A DNA stretch of 64,000 nucleotides, from contig NZ_CP034449.1 of the NCBI RefSeq assembly GCF_003952425.1, forward strand, positions 2,356,001-2,420,000, read 5' to 3'. The stretch is from Mesorhizobium sp. M2A.F.Ca.ET.046.03.2.1 (GTDB lineage: Bacteria > Pseudomonadota > Alphaproteobacteria > Rhizobiales > Rhizobiaceae). The notes beneath the pieces are model-generated. The model ran no database searches and was not told where the DNA came from. It saw only the letters and a program-made list of their open reading frames with translations. A program made the position numbers and the translations under genes. Within the stretch, counting starts at the first letter, position 1, and each line of letters starts with the position of its first letter. Below are positions 48,155 to 57,498 of this stretch, piece after piece.

Positions 48155-49170
48155 CACGCCACCTCGCGCTGCGAGCGCGGCGTCAAAAGCTGCTGCCAGA
48201 AGCCGACGGACCAACCGAAATGCATGACCATGGCCGAGACGCCGGCCAGCGCGATGCTGGCGTTGCGCTGGCGCACCGCCGTCGCCAAGCCGTAGCCGAG
48301 GCACACCGCCGCCCACAAAAGGAACGGCACCGCCGCCAGCCAGTGGACGAAGGAGAACAGGGCCAACAGCACCACGGGCGCCACCAGCAGCGGGACCATC
48401 TGCCGGACCTTCGGCACCATGCGGTGCTTGAGCACATTCCTGGCGCGGCCGCGGCCATAGCCAAGATACTGGAAATAGAGGCTCTTCAGCGACGAGCGCG
48501 GATAGTAGATCATGTGCGTCCTGCCGCTCATCCAGATGCGGTAACCGGCCTGGCGCAGACGGTAGTCGAGCTCGGCGTCCTCGTTGTGGCTGAAGCTCTC
48601 GTCATAGCCGCCGGCATGGCTGAAAGCGGCGATGCGCATCAGCGCGTGGTGTCCGTGGTCGACCCATTCGCCCTCGGACACGTGCCGGTGCTTCGAGCCG
48701 CCGGTGCCAAGCTTGGAATTCTGCGCCGCCGCGACGGCCTTCTGCACGGCCCCGGTGCCGGCGGTCAGCATCGAAACGACGACCGAATCGGCGCCGGTGG
48801 CAATGGCTTCCTCGACCAGCCGGTCGCAGTAATCGTCCGGATAACCGCCATGCGCGTCGATGCGGATGAGATAGTCGGCGCCTTCGCCGAGGGTCGCCAC
48901 CGCCAGATTGATGGCAGCGCTTTGCAGGCGCTTCGGATTGGCGAGCAGGATGACCCGAGGATCCTTCGCCACGATCTTTTCGACGATGGCCTGCGTGCCG
49001 TCGCTGCTGCCGCCGTCCGCGACGACGATGCGCCCGCCGAGCCGTGCCGCCGCGGGCCGCAACCGATCGAGCAGGCCGCCGATATGGGCCGCCTCGTTGA
49101 GGCAGGGAATGACAATCAGGATCGATGGATTTGCCTGCGTCATCGGTCTTTGCGCGTCCTTTGCCATCAT
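48154..49170 (-). CDS. exoA: Glycosyltransferase family 2 (ExoA-like)
   Basis: A 338-residue GT2 enzyme with two C-terminal hydrophobic segments (LLVAPVVLLALFSFVHWLAA). ILIVIPCLNEAAHIGGLLDR, RIVVADGGSSDGTQAIVEK and LIRIDAHGGYPDDYCDRL (in place of DxD: D-A-H) match ExoA, which adds the third residue to the lipid-linked repeat. It starts in the exoL stop (ATGA). Confidence 0.9.
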   Translation of the reverse strand: MMAKDAQRPMTQANPSILIVIPCLNEAAHIGGLLDRLRPAAARLGGRIVVADGGSSDGTQAIVEKIVAKDPRVILLANPKRLQSAAINLAVATLGEGADYLIRIDAHGGYPDDYCDRLVEEAIATGADSVVVSMLTAGTGAVQKAVAAAQNSKLGTGGSKHRHVSEGEWVDHGHHALMRIAAFSHAGGYDESFSHNEDAELDYRLRQAGYRIWMSGRTHMIYYPRSSLKSLYFQYLGYGRGRARNVLKHRMVPKVRQMVPLLVAPVVLLALFSFVHWLAAVPFLLWAAVCLGYGLATAVRQRNASIALAGVSAMVMHFGWSVGFWQQLLTPRSQREVA

Positions 49171-50333
49171 GCCGCCGCCGCAAAAGCCGAAGGCATGGCG
49201 GTGAGGCCGCGCAGCTTTTCGACGAAGGCCGCGCAGTCGCTGCGGTCGTAGCTCCAGGTCCGAGGATTGCGCGCCAACACCCGCGACTTCAGGGCGCGGT
49301 ATCTGTCCTGATCCATTCGGCCGAGCATCGCCTCAAGACCTTCGGGCGTCGCCTCGGACAGAAGCACGCCGATGTCCTGCCCTTTGAGGAACCGGCCGGT
49401 TTCGGTGCCGGCCATCGAGATCGGCACGGCGCCGAAGCGGCAGCCCTCGTAGAGGCGGTTGGGAAGCAGCCATTCGGAATTCTGGCCGGCTTCGAAGAAA
49501 TCGATCGCCCAAGAGAAATGCACTTGCCCGTAGATGGCCGCCATGTCCTCCGGATTGCGGTAAGGCCCCTCGAACGAAAGCCACGGCTCGGCCTCGACGA
49601 AACCTTGAAAATCCGGAAATTCGGACAGCGCCGGGCGGCCTCTGAGCACGACCTCGAAACGCCCCGCCTGCCGGCGGGTGAAGTCGGCCACCAGCTCCAG
49701 CGAGCGGCGGCAGCGCAGCGCACCGAACCAGCCGATCCGCCAGGGCGGCGTCGCCGGGCCGTCGTCCTCGAAAGAATGCGCGGCGACAACGGATGCCGCC
49801 TCGAAATATTTGTTCTCGATCAGCTCGACAGGCGCGCCGATCTGCCCGAAGAGCTCGAAATAATTGGCGATGAAGGCCGGCGAACTGGTCACCAGAAGCT
49901 TCACGTCGCGGGCGAGACGACGCTCGGCGCCGCGCAATGTCCTGCCGACAAAATCGTCGCGCAGCACCAGGCGATGGATGTCGAGGCATTCATAGACGAT
50001 GGGCACGTTCGCCCCGAGGGCGGCATTGGCGCGGCGGGCAAGCGCCAGCATTTCGAGATTGCGCGCGATGATGAGATCCGGCCTGGACATGGCGCCCAGC
50101 TTCGCGCCGATCGACATGGCCGCCTTGGCGACCGCCCCGAGGCGCTGCGCGAATCGGCCGTCGCGTGTCGCGCCGAGGTCGACAGGCCTGACACCCTCGA
50201 TCTCGGCGACCGGACTGGTGGTGCGGCGGAAGCCCGCCAGGGTGACCCCGGCGCCTCCTGCCTTGAGCATCTGGACCCTCCGGCGCACTGCCGGGTCGGA
50301 TACGTCATGCACAAGGTACAAGACATGCAGCAT
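49167..50333 (-). CDS. exoL: ExoL-like glycosyltransferase
   Basis: A 388-residue protein. MLHVLYLVHDVSDPAVRRRV opens it, and the GT-B layout PIVYECLDIHRLVL, then LLVTSSPAFIANYFELFGQI and RIGWFGALRCRRSLELV matches ExoL of succinoglycan synthesis. The frame is open far upstream, but ATG 50333 gives the family length. Two operator-like palindromes lie upstream (50384-50398, 50435-50449). First gene of the exoL-A-M-O operon. Confidence 0.9.
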   Translation of the reverse strand: MLHVLYLVHDVSDPAVRRRVQMLKAGGAGVTLAGFRRTTSPVAEIEGVRPVDLGATRDGRFAQRLGAVAKAAMSIGAKLGAMSRPDLIIARNLEMLALARRANAALGANVPIVYECLDIHRLVLRDDFVGRTLRGAERRLARDVKLLVTSSPAFIANYFELFGQIGAPVELIENKYFEAASVVAAHSFEDDGPATPPWRIGWFGALRCRRSLELVADFTRRQAGRFEVVLRGRPALSEFPDFQGFVEAEPWLSFEGPYRNPEDMAAIYGQVHFSWAIDFFEAGQNSEWLLPNRLYEGCRFGAVPISMAGTETGRFLKGQDIGVLLSEATPEGLEAMLGRMDQDRYRALKSRVLARNPRTWSYDRSDCAAFVEKLRGLTAMPSAFAAAA

Positions 50334-50383
50334 GAAACTCGACCGATGTTCGGCCCACCCATCGGGGATGCTATTACAGCTTT

Positions 50384-50449
50384 TGCTGCATCGCAACAAT
50401 TTTGGTGCGGCGTAGCAAAGCGCATTGCGCTTTTTGTTGCACTGCAAAA
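50384..50449. promoter_or_regulatory. Two TGYTGC-N3-GCARCA-type palindromes between exoL and the pyruvyltransferase gene
   Basis: Site 1 is TGCTGC-ATC-GCAACA (50384-50398), 51 bases before exoL. Site 2 is TGTTGC-ACT-GCAAAA (50435-50449), 155 bases before the 50604 gene. A further GCGC-ATT-GCGC lies at 50420-50430. The same motif recurs at 54739, 54806, 58901 and 61656. This is the divergent control region of 270 bp. Confidence 0.65.
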
Positions 50450-50603
50450 GCCCTGAGCTTAAGTTGTCCTCGGCAACAGTTGGCGACCGGTCGGTCGTCG
50501 GAAGGGTGGCAGAGAGCGCACAGGCACAGCGGATTGACATACCGGCATTTGGGCGACAAGGGGGCCGCCTTTTTCGGAAACCTGCCCAAGATGAGGAGAT
50601 GCG

Positions 50604-51989
50604 ATGAAGATCATCGTCGAGAACACGGTCTGCCTGAACACGGGAGACGCAGCGATCCTGCTGGCCATTCGCCACATTCTGAGGACTGTCGCCGGCGACG
50701 GCTTGCGCTTTTTCGTCTTCGACAGCCAGCCCGAGGTCGCCGCGAGGCTCTATCCAAAGAAGGATTACCCCGACCTCGAATTTCACAAGCTCCTGTCGGA
50801 GACCCTCTTCCGCTACCCTTCGGGAAGCGGTGTGAAGGATCGGCTCAAGCCGCACTACAACCGGCTGGTCCACAAGGTGCTTCGGAATTTCGGATCTGAC
50901 AGCCTTCTCGGCCGCGCCTTTTTCAAGGAGAGCGACCGCCGCGGCCTCGATATCTACCAGAACGCCGACCTCGTGGTCACGACTGGCGGCACCTATCTGG
51001 TCGAGAACTACAACCTTGAACGGCGACTGAACCAGTTCCGCCTGGATGCGGCCATCGGCAAGGATCCCGTATTCTTCACGCAGTCCCTCGGTCCGTTCAA
51101 CAAGCCTTACAATCGACACGAACTGAGCCCGATTTTTGATCGCAGTCCGCTCATCCTGCTGCGCGACGAGCGCTCCCGCCACCACATAGCGGACATGGTC
51201 AAGGAGCCGGGCAAATGTCACGTGGTGGCCGATGCCGTGTTTGCCCTTGCCGACACGGACCGCATCGGCAAGCGGCTCGCCTCGACTCAGCCGCCTGCGC
51301 AGACCGGCCGCGTCGCGATTTCCGTCCGCCACTGGAACTACGTCAATGACGGCCAAGACGGGATGCGCCGCTATATCGATTCGGTACGCGAGATCGCGAC
51401 CATCCTTGTCCGGGACCATGGCAAGCAGGTGACCTTTGTCTCCACCTGCCAGGGCGTTCCAGAATATGCCCATGACGATTCCAAGACAGCACGCAAGATC
51501 GTCGCCGAGCTCGATCCAGAAATTGCGAGGAATGTCAGCGTGGACGCTTCATTCCACACCCCCGAGCAACTGATGGCTCTGGTCAAGGGTTTCGACTTCG
51601 TCGTCGCGACCCGCATGCACATGATGATCATGTCGCTCTGCGTGGGAACGCCTGTGCTTCCGATCGCCTATGAGTTCAAGACCAAGGAAGTCGCCAAGAG
51701 GATCGGTGTTGCCGATCTGCTGCTCGATATCGACACTGTCACCCCGCCGGAGGCGGCCGAAAAGCTCGGCCGGTTCGTCGACAAGCTTGAAGACTACCGC
51801 CGCACCATCCTCCAAGCCGTGCTCGAGGAACATGCTTCGGCGATGTCTGCCGCGGAGTTGCTGAAGCCTCTCATGGCCAAGGCATCAGCGCAGATTGCGC
51901 GCGATGTTGGCAAGCGTGGTGAGCAGTATCCTGCGCGGCTGGGGGAAGATCGCCATAAGGACGAAGGCAAGCCCGTAGTCGAGGCATAA
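50604..51989 (+). CDS. Polysaccharide pyruvyltransferase family protein
   Basis: A 461-residue protein. IIVENTVCLNTGDAAILLAI (~3-22), YQNADLVVTTGGTYLVENYN (~114-133), PVFFTQSLGPF and FDFVVATRMHMMIMSLCVGT (~331-350) are the hallmarks of the PS_pyruv_trans/WcaK fold. Such enzymes add PEP-derived pyruvate ketals to sugars. It is the only plus-strand gene between exoL and the flippase. Its last 105 bases overlap the end of the convergent flippase gene. Confidence 0.88.
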   Translation: MKIIVENTVCLNTGDAAILLAIRHILRTVAGDGLRFFVFDSQPEVAARLYPKKDYPDLEFHKLLSETLFRYPSGSGVKDRLKPHYNRLVHKVLRNFGSDSLLGRAFFKESDRRGLDIYQNADLVVTTGGTYLVENYNLERRLNQFRLDAAIGKDPVFFTQSLGPFNKPYNRHELSPIFDRSPLILLRDERSRHHIADMVKEPGKCHVVADAVFALADTDRIGKRLASTQPPAQTGRVAISVRHWNYVNDGQDGMRRYIDSVREIATILVRDHGKQVTFVSTCQGVPEYAHDDSKTARKIVAELDPEIARNVSVDASFHTPEQLMALVKGFDFVVATRMHMMIMSLCVGTPVLPIAYEFKTKEVAKRIGVADLLLDIDTVTPPEAAEKLGRFVDKLEDYRRTILQAVLEEHASAMSAAELLKPLMAKASAQIARDVGKRGEQYPARLGEDRHKDEGKPVVEA

Positions 51990-53351
51990 AGCCAGGACGA
52001 CGGCGAGAAGGTCCGACTGGCCGGTAAGGGACGCTGGCAGGCCGAGATAGGCAAGCCAGGCAAGCAGGGACGATGCAATGAAAAGGCCCTGCATGATCAG
52101 GAAGTCCCCTGCCGTCACCGGCCCGACGCGGTGGATCATGACCGCGAGCACCGGCACGCGCAGAACGTAGCCGCTGATCGCGTAGGCGGCCGCGACGCCG
52201 ACGGCGCCCCAATGCAGGCCGACGACAAAAGAGGCCACGGTGGTGAGCGACGAGTAGGCGCCCCACTGGAACATGGCCTTTGTCTTGCCCTGGCAGATGA
52301 ATATCCAGCCGGTGGTGCTCGATACGGATTGCATCAGGCTGGCGATGCCCAGCCACGCGAAGATTGGCGCCACGGCGGTCCAGCGCGGCCCGAAGAGAAG
52401 CGCGACCACCTGTTCGGAAGTCAATGTCAGCGCCGCGATGCCGGGCATGGTCACGGCCGCCAGCATCCAGTTGGTGCGCACGTACAGATCGCGGAACCGC
52501 ACCTTATCCTCGTGGATGCGGCTGAGCAACGGCACCATCACGCGCGTCAGCGGCTGGGTGATGTTTTGCAGCGGAAACAGGAGAAGTTTGTAGGCCCGGT
52601 CATAGTAGCCAAGCTCGATCGCTCCGGAATATTTTCCGATCAGGATGTTGTCGAGATTGCGTGAAAAGAAATTGACGAGATTGAAGCCGGTCAGATTGGC
52701 GCCGAACGACAGGATCTCGCTTTCGACCCTGAAGTCCGGACGCGACGGCGTCCAGCGCACCACCAGCCATGCGGCGCCGAGCGCAACGACCGCCGCCACG
52801 GCCGGCCCCAGCACCAACGACCAGTATCCCATTCCCGCCCAGGCCGCGATGGCGGCGGCAACAAGACCAGCGGCCGCCGTTATGACATCGTTGAAGGCCA
52901 GCTGGCCGAACTGCAGGTGACGGTTCATCAAGGCGAGCGGGACGGCTGCGATGCTGCCGAGAAGCAACGGCAGCGCGGAGGCGACCGTGATGCCTAACAT
53001 GCGCTGATCGCCGTAGAAGCCGGCAATGGCCGGGGCCAATGCCGCCACTACCACCGCGCTGCCCAATCCGACCAGCGCGCTGATCCAGAACACCTGATTG
53101 AGCTGCCTGTCGCTGATGTCCTTGCGCTGGACAAGAGCCTGCTGCAGCCCGAGATTTTGCAGAAGCCCGACAAAGGCGACGATCGGCCCGACCGACGCCA
53201 CAAGGCCGAAATCTTCCGGCAGCAGCAGCCGGGCAAGGATGATGACCGAGAGGAACTGGATCACCATCTTGAAACCCTGGGCACCGGCAGTGACCAGCCC
53301 GCCGCGCAGGGCGACGCGTCCGAACTGCGGCAGGGGCGGGTTAGCGTTCAT
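51885..53351 (-). CDS. Polysaccharide flippase (Wzx/ExoT-like, MOP family)
   Basis: A 488-residue protein with 12-14 membrane segments (VTAGAQGFKMVIQFLSVIIL, then RLLLPEDFGLVASVGPI and QNLGLQQALVQRKD). It matches the MOP-superfamily polysaccharide exporters of the ExoT/WzxC type that flip lipid-linked repeat units. The stop of the upstream glycosyltransferase overlaps its start as TGATG, so both are translated together. Confidence 0.88.
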   Translation of the reverse strand: MNANPPLPQFGRVALRGGLVTAGAQGFKMVIQFLSVIILARLLLPEDFGLVASVGPIVAFVGLLQNLGLQQALVQRKDISDRQLNQVFWISALVGLGSAVVVAALAPAIAGFYGDQRMLGITVASALPLLLGSIAAVPLALMNRHLQFGQLAFNDVITAAAGLVAAAIAAWAGMGYWSLVLGPAVAAVVALGAAWLVVRWTPSRPDFRVESEILSFGANLTGFNLVNFFSRNLDNILIGKYSGAIELGYYDRAYKLLLFPLQNITQPLTRVMVPLLSRIHEDKVRFRDLYVRTNWMLAAVTMPGIAALTLTSEQVVALLFGPRWTAVAPIFAWLGIASLMQSVSSTTGWIFICQGKTKAMFQWGAYSSLTTVASFVVGLHWGAVGVAAAYAISGYVLRVPVLAVMIHRVGPVTAGDFLIMQGLFIASSLLAWLAYLGLPASLTGQSDLLAVVLALCLDYGLAFVLMAIFPQPRRILLTTLANIARNLR

Positions 53352-54517
53352 CAGTGTGCTCTCGTTCCAGCCAGTTCAATCGCAATCCGTGCGAACCGCT
53401 GGTTCAGCACGTCGGCATTGAAGTCTGTTTCTATCTTGCGCCGCGCGGCGATCGCGATCGGCTCGCACAGGACCGGGTTGTCGGCTACCCAGACGAGTTT
53501 GGCGGCCAACGCCGCAACGTCCCGTTCCGGCGCGAGGAAGCCGGTTTTCCCGTCCTCGATCAGTTCGGGTATCCCTGAATGGTAGGTGCTGACCACCGTC
53601 AGTCCGGCAGCCATCGCCTCCATCAGGGCGACCGGGATGCCTTCGAGGTCGCCGTTGTGGGCGCTTACGCTGGGCAGCACGAAGACATGCGCGTCCCGCA
53701 AGCGCTGCTTGACCTCCGCATGCGGCCTGGGGCCGAGGAAATCGACGCGCCCGGCGATGCCGAGCTCGGCGGCCAGTCGTTTCAATTGCTCCAGCAATTC
53801 GCCGGCGCCGATCACCGAATAGTTCCAGTCATCACGCGGCAGCCTGGCCAGCGCGCGAAGCGCATATTCAACGCCTTTTTTTTCGGTCAGACGACAGACC
53901 GAAATGAACGACAGCGTCTCATTCTTCCAGGATTGCCACCGGTATTCTATCTCGCCGGGTCGAACGCCCATATGGTGCACGACGACCTCGCCCGGCGGGG
54001 CGCCGACCTCGATAAGGGCATCGCGAAAGAAGGCATTCACCGGCATCTGGAGGACGCCGTTCTCGAACACCGTCCTGTAGCGCGCCAGCGTGTTGTCATG
54101 CATCGGGCCGCCGACGTCGTTGCCGTGGAAGACGGTCACCAGCGGCGCGGAAATCCGCCCACGCTTGATGACACGCGCCACCCGCAAGCCGTTCGTGCCG
54201 AAATGCGCGACGATGACATCAGCCTTGTGCAATTTGCGCGCGTACAGGAGGTCGATGGCGGTCGAGAGCTTGTCCCAAGACTTGCCTGACCATTTCCTCA
54301 GCAAGGGTCGATAACGGCCGAGCCAGCCCCACCAGCACACGACTTTGCCGGGCAGACCCTTCCAGCGCCGATCGTCGACATTGACGTCCTTGCCGAACGT
54401 CGTCTCGTTGCAGACGACCCCGACTTCCATGCCGCGCTCGAGGCAGCCTGCTATCTGGTCAAGGACAAAGGTCTCCGACAGGGAGGGGAACTTGTCGACG
54501 ACGAAGCATATCCTCAT
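53351..54517 (-). CDS. Glycosyltransferase family 4
   Basis: A 388-residue GT-B enzyme. MRICFVVDKFPSLSETFVLD opens it, with HFGTNGLRVARVIKRG, TVFHGNDVGG, FISVCRLTEKKGVEYALRAL and the E-x7-E site in EGIPVALMEAMAAGLTVVST. It resembles WcaL-type colanic-acid transferases. Start ATG 54517; the frame is open further upstream. Two palindromic operators lie 220-300 bases upstream. Sugar unknown. Confidence 0.88.
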   Translation of the reverse strand: MRICFVVDKFPSLSETFVLDQIAGCLERGMEVGVVCNETTFGKDVNVDDRRWKGLPGKVVCWWGWLGRYRPLLRKWSGKSWDKLSTAIDLLYARKLHKADVIVAHFGTNGLRVARVIKRGRISAPLVTVFHGNDVGGPMHDNTLARYRTVFENGVLQMPVNAFFRDALIEVGAPPGEVVVHHMGVRPGEIEYRWQSWKNETLSFISVCRLTEKKGVEYALRALARLPRDDWNYSVIGAGELLEQLKRLAAELGIAGRVDFLGPRPHAEVKQRLRDAHVFVLPSVSAHNGDLEGIPVALMEAMAAGLTVVSTYHSGIPELIEDGKTGFLAPERDVAALAAKLVWVADNPVLCEPIAIAARRKIETDFNADVLNQRFARIAIELAGTRAH

Positions 54518-54867
54518 TCTCGGCCCGCGCCCACGCTGGGATTCATCGGGCAGCCCGCCCACAACCAGGTCTGAACAAGGCAACCGGCCTTGCCCGCGGA
54601 CTTCGGCGCGGCGTCTTCAGCCGTCAGGAAAAGTCGCACGACAGGGGCAACTGGATGGGAATCGTACTTGAGGCACACGACATGCAGCATTCATTCGACC
54701 GCTGTTGGCCCACCCGATGGGGATGGTAGTATAGGAATTGCTGCACTGCAACATTTCTGATTCAGCGCATTTGACTTTTCGTCCCGCGCCCGCGTTGGCA
54801 CGAATTGTTGCATGCAACATAAACCGTTGCGAAGTGCCGGTTTCGCCTCGTGTCGCGGCAGTCCCGC
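54518..54867. promoter_or_regulatory. Intergenic control region with two palindromes and a duplicate of the exoL promoter
   Basis: TGCTGC-ACT-GCAACA (54739-54753) and the perfect TGTTGC-AT-GCAACA (54806-54819) lie here. The stretch 54669-54755 aligns with 50312-50399 upstream of exoL, including the exoL start codon (ACATGCAGCAT in both), with two single-base gaps. It therefore appears to be a copied promoter plus first codons. No gene is otherwise seen in the 350 bp. Confidence 0.6.
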
Positions 54868-55950
54868 TCAGGAGGCCTTGCGAAGGGACTGTCCTTCGAC
54901 AGCACGATTCAGGACGTCCATGAACGTCGCGAACTGGTTGTCGGGGTTCATCTGCGGCCGCTCCGCAAACAGGCGAGCCGCCGCGGACATCCTGTCGTAA
55001 TCGGCCTTGTCGGTCCATAGCCGCCGGATGGCAGCCACCCAGTCGGCGAGCGGAGCATCGTAATCCAGTATCACGCCGCCGTTGCCGATCGCTTCCGGGA
55101 GACCGCCGCGCCGGGATCCGACAACGGGAATGCCGCTGCAATGCGCCTCCGACGCGACCCTGCCCCAGGCTTCTTCCCATTTGCTGGGAGCAAGCAGGAT
55201 CTTCGTGCGGCCGTAGACCGTCTTCATGTCGCTGGTACGGCTCTCGAGGACGGCATTGCCGAGCGAAGCAAGCGTCCGCTCGATCTCGGCCCGGTGATCG
55301 TCGTCGAGCATCCAGCTCTCAACGAACAGGAACGGGATTTCCGCGCATTCGCGGGCAATTTGGACGGCCAGTTCGAAACCCTTCTCGTTGTAAGGATTGA
55401 TCATCGTCACGAACTCGCCGGTCGTCGGCGTGCTGTAGAAGGCAGGATTGATCGTGGGTGGAATCACCGTGGATTCAATGCCGAACTTCTCCTTGTAGGC
55501 ACGAGCGGTGAATTCCGAATTGGCGATGTAGAGCGCGGACTCCAATTCGCGCGGGTCGCCGGCCAGTTCATCGAACTCGACGTTGCGCAGGTAAACGACC
55601 AGGGGCACGCCGAGGGCCTGCAATTCCTTGCCGATCGGCACGGATTTGTGACACTGGACGACCGCGACGTCGGACCGCAATCGCTCGATCGCGAAGCCCG
55701 CCGCCTCCCACGGGAACCATGCCCGCACGACGGGATAGCCTGGGAACGTATCGATGACGGCGCGCTGGCGGAGCAGCTTCATCTTGGCGCGCGCCTTGAA
55801 GCCGAAAAAGCCGTCGCCGAACAAAGCGGCAAGCACCGAGGCCTCGTGGCCATGCTCGCGCAACTGCTCGACCAGATGATGCGTGCTCGACTGAACGCCA
55901 CCGCTAAATTGCGGCGTGTAGCCGCTGCCGCCCGCAAACAGAACTTTCAT
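54868..55950 (-). CDS. Glycosyltransferase family 4, second
   Basis: A 360-residue GT-B enzyme. MKVLFAGGSGYTPQFSGGVQ, then SSTHHLVEQLREHGHE, is the N-terminal Rossmann half; SKWEEAWGRVASEAHCSGIP (E-x7-E) is the nucleotide-sugar site. It is 35 bases downstream of UDP-glucose dehydrogenase, so the two form an operon, and the substrate may be UDP-glucuronate. Confidence 0.88.
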   Translation of the reverse strand: MKVLFAGGSGYTPQFSGGVQSSTHHLVEQLREHGHEASVLAALFGDGFFGFKARAKMKLLRQRAVIDTFPGYPVVRAWFPWEAAGFAIERLRSDVAVVQCHKSVPIGKELQALGVPLVVYLRNVEFDELAGDPRELESALYIANSEFTARAYKEKFGIESTVIPPTINPAFYSTPTTGEFVTMINPYNEKGFELAVQIARECAEIPFLFVESWMLDDDHRAEIERTLASLGNAVLESRTSDMKTVYGRTKILLAPSKWEEAWGRVASEAHCSGIPVVGSRRGGLPEAIGNGGVILDYDAPLADWVAAIRRLWTDKADYDRMSAAARLFAERPQMNPDNQFATFMDVLNRAVEGQSLRKAS

Positions 55951-55985
55951 AGCCTAGGCTCCTTGCTGTGCCCGCGCGGGCATCG

Positions 55986-57317
55986 TCATGCCGCCATCCT
56001 GCCGATCGAGAAATACTCGATGCCGTAGCGCGCGATCACCTTCGGATCGTAGAGGTTGCGGCCATCGAAGATGACCGGCGTGGTCAGCGAATCCTTGAGC
56101 GCGTCGAAGGAGGGCGCGCGGAAGCTCTTCCATTCGGTGCAGATCAAAAGCGCGTCGGCGCCGCGCAGCGCCGCCTCCTTGGTGCCGCAGAGCAGCAGGT
56201 CGTCGCGCAGGCCGTAGATGGCCTGGCACTCCTGCATCGCCTCGGGATCATAGGCCTGCACCTTGGCGCCGGCCGCCCACAGCGCTTCCATCAGCGTGCG
56301 CGACGGCGCCTCGCGCATGTCGTCGGTGTTGGGCTTGAAGGCCAGCCCCCAGACGGCGAACGTCTTGCCCCTGAGCGCGCCTTTGAAATAGTGGTTGACC
56401 TTGTCGAACAGCACTGACTTTTGCGCATTGTTGCGCTCCTCGACGGCGCGCAGCAGCTTGGCGTCGAACTTGACGCCCTCGGCGGTCTTGATCAGCGCGC
56501 GCACGTCCTTCGGGAAGCACGAACCGCCATAGCCGAGGCCGGGATAGATGAAGTGGTAGCCGATGCGCGGATCCGAGCCGATGCCCTTGCGCACCTCCTC
56601 GATGTCGGCCCCCAGCTGTTCGGCAAGATTGGCCATCTCGTTCATGAAGCTGATCTTGGTCGCCAGCATGCAGTTGGCGGCGTATTTGGTGAATTCGGCG
56701 CTACGCACGTCCATCACGATCATCTTCTCATGGTTGCGGTTGAACGGCGCATAGAGCTCGCGCATCACCATCTCGGTATCCTCGCTGGAGGTGCCGACGA
56801 TGATCCGGTCCGGCTTCATGCAATCGGCGACCGCCGAGCCTTCCTTGAGGAATTCGGGGTTCGAGGCGACGTCGAAGGCGAGGTCCTCGCGGCCGCGCTT
56901 CTTCAGCGTTTCGGCGATCCTGGCCTTCACCTTTTCGCAAGTGCCGACCGGCACGGTCGACTTGCCGACGACAATCTTGGCGCTGTCCATCTCACGGCCG
57001 ATGGTCTCGGCGACGGACAGCACATATTTCAGATCGGCCGAGCCGTCCTCACCGGGCGGCGTGCCGACCGCGATCATCTGGATCCGGCCATGCCTGACCG
57101 CCGCTGCCGCATCCGTGGTGAAGCGGATGCGGCCGGCCGCGTGGTTTTCCTTGACGAGGCTTTCGAGGCCCGGTTCGAAAATCGGGATCAAGCCCTGGTT
57201 GAGCCGCTCCACCTTCTTCTCGTCGATATCGACGCACACCACTTCATGGCCGACCTCGGCCAGCACAGCCGCCTGGACGAGACCGACATAGCCAATCCCA
57301 AACACCGTCAAATTCAT
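55986..57317 (-). CDS. ugd: UDP-glucose 6-dehydrogenase
   Basis: A 443-residue enzyme. [20 protein letters not shown] (~6-25) binds NAD, and the catalytic Cys is in [16 protein letters not shown] (~258-273), with [19 protein letters not shown] intact. It oxidises UDP-glucose to UDP-glucuronate. Its product feeds glucuronic acid into a polymer, which classical succinoglycan lacks, so the EPS or another polysaccharide made here probably differs. In Sinorhizobium the orthologue is rkpK. Confidence 0.95.
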   Translation of the reverse strand: MNLTVFGIGYVGLVQAAVLAEVGHEVVCVDIDEKKVERLNQGLIPIFEPGLESLVKENHAAGRIRFTTDAAAAVRHGRIQMIAVGTPPGEDGSADLKYVLSVAETIGREMDSAKIVVGKSTVPVGTCEKVKARIAETLKKRGREDLAFDVASNPEFLKEGSAVADCMKPDRIIVGTSSEDTEMVMRELYAPFNRNHEKMIVMDVRSAEFTKYAANCMLATKISFMNEMANLAEQLGADIEEVRKGIGSDPRIGYHFIYPGLGYGGSCFPKDVRALIKTAEGVKFDAKLLRAVEERNNAQKSVLFDKVNHYFKGALRGKTFAVWGLAFKPNTDDMREAPSRTLMEALWAAGAKVQAYDPEAMQECQAIYGLRDDLLLCGTKEAALRGADALLICTEWKSFRAPSFDALKDSLTTPVIFDGRNLYDPKVIARYGIEYFSIGRMAA

Positions 57318-57400
57318 TTGGTTCTATTCCTGTCAAAGGCCGGGCCACAAAGCGGCCCGGCTGGTTCAGATGTCCCCAGGCCCAACGGCCTGGCTGGTTC

Positions 57401-57498
57401 GCATGATCTTACCCGAAAACCGGTTCCCACTTTTGGGGATCATGATTGGTTATTTCCGCATGATCCCCGAAACCGGGTGCCACTTTCGGGGATCATGC
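57401..57498. repeat. Two palindromic elements upstream of ugd
   Basis: GCATGATC...GATCATGA (57401-57445) and GCATGATCCCCGAAACCGGG...CGGGGATCATGC (57459-57498) are tandem copies of a short rhizobial palindrome. The second touches the stop codon of the ExoK-like gene (57499). They fill most of the gap. Confidence 0.75.

Noticed and set aside
54617..55180. Minus-strand frame overlapping the second GT4 gene
   Set aside because: Arg/Gly-rich shadow of the real GT4 frame; the GT4 product has all expected motifs.
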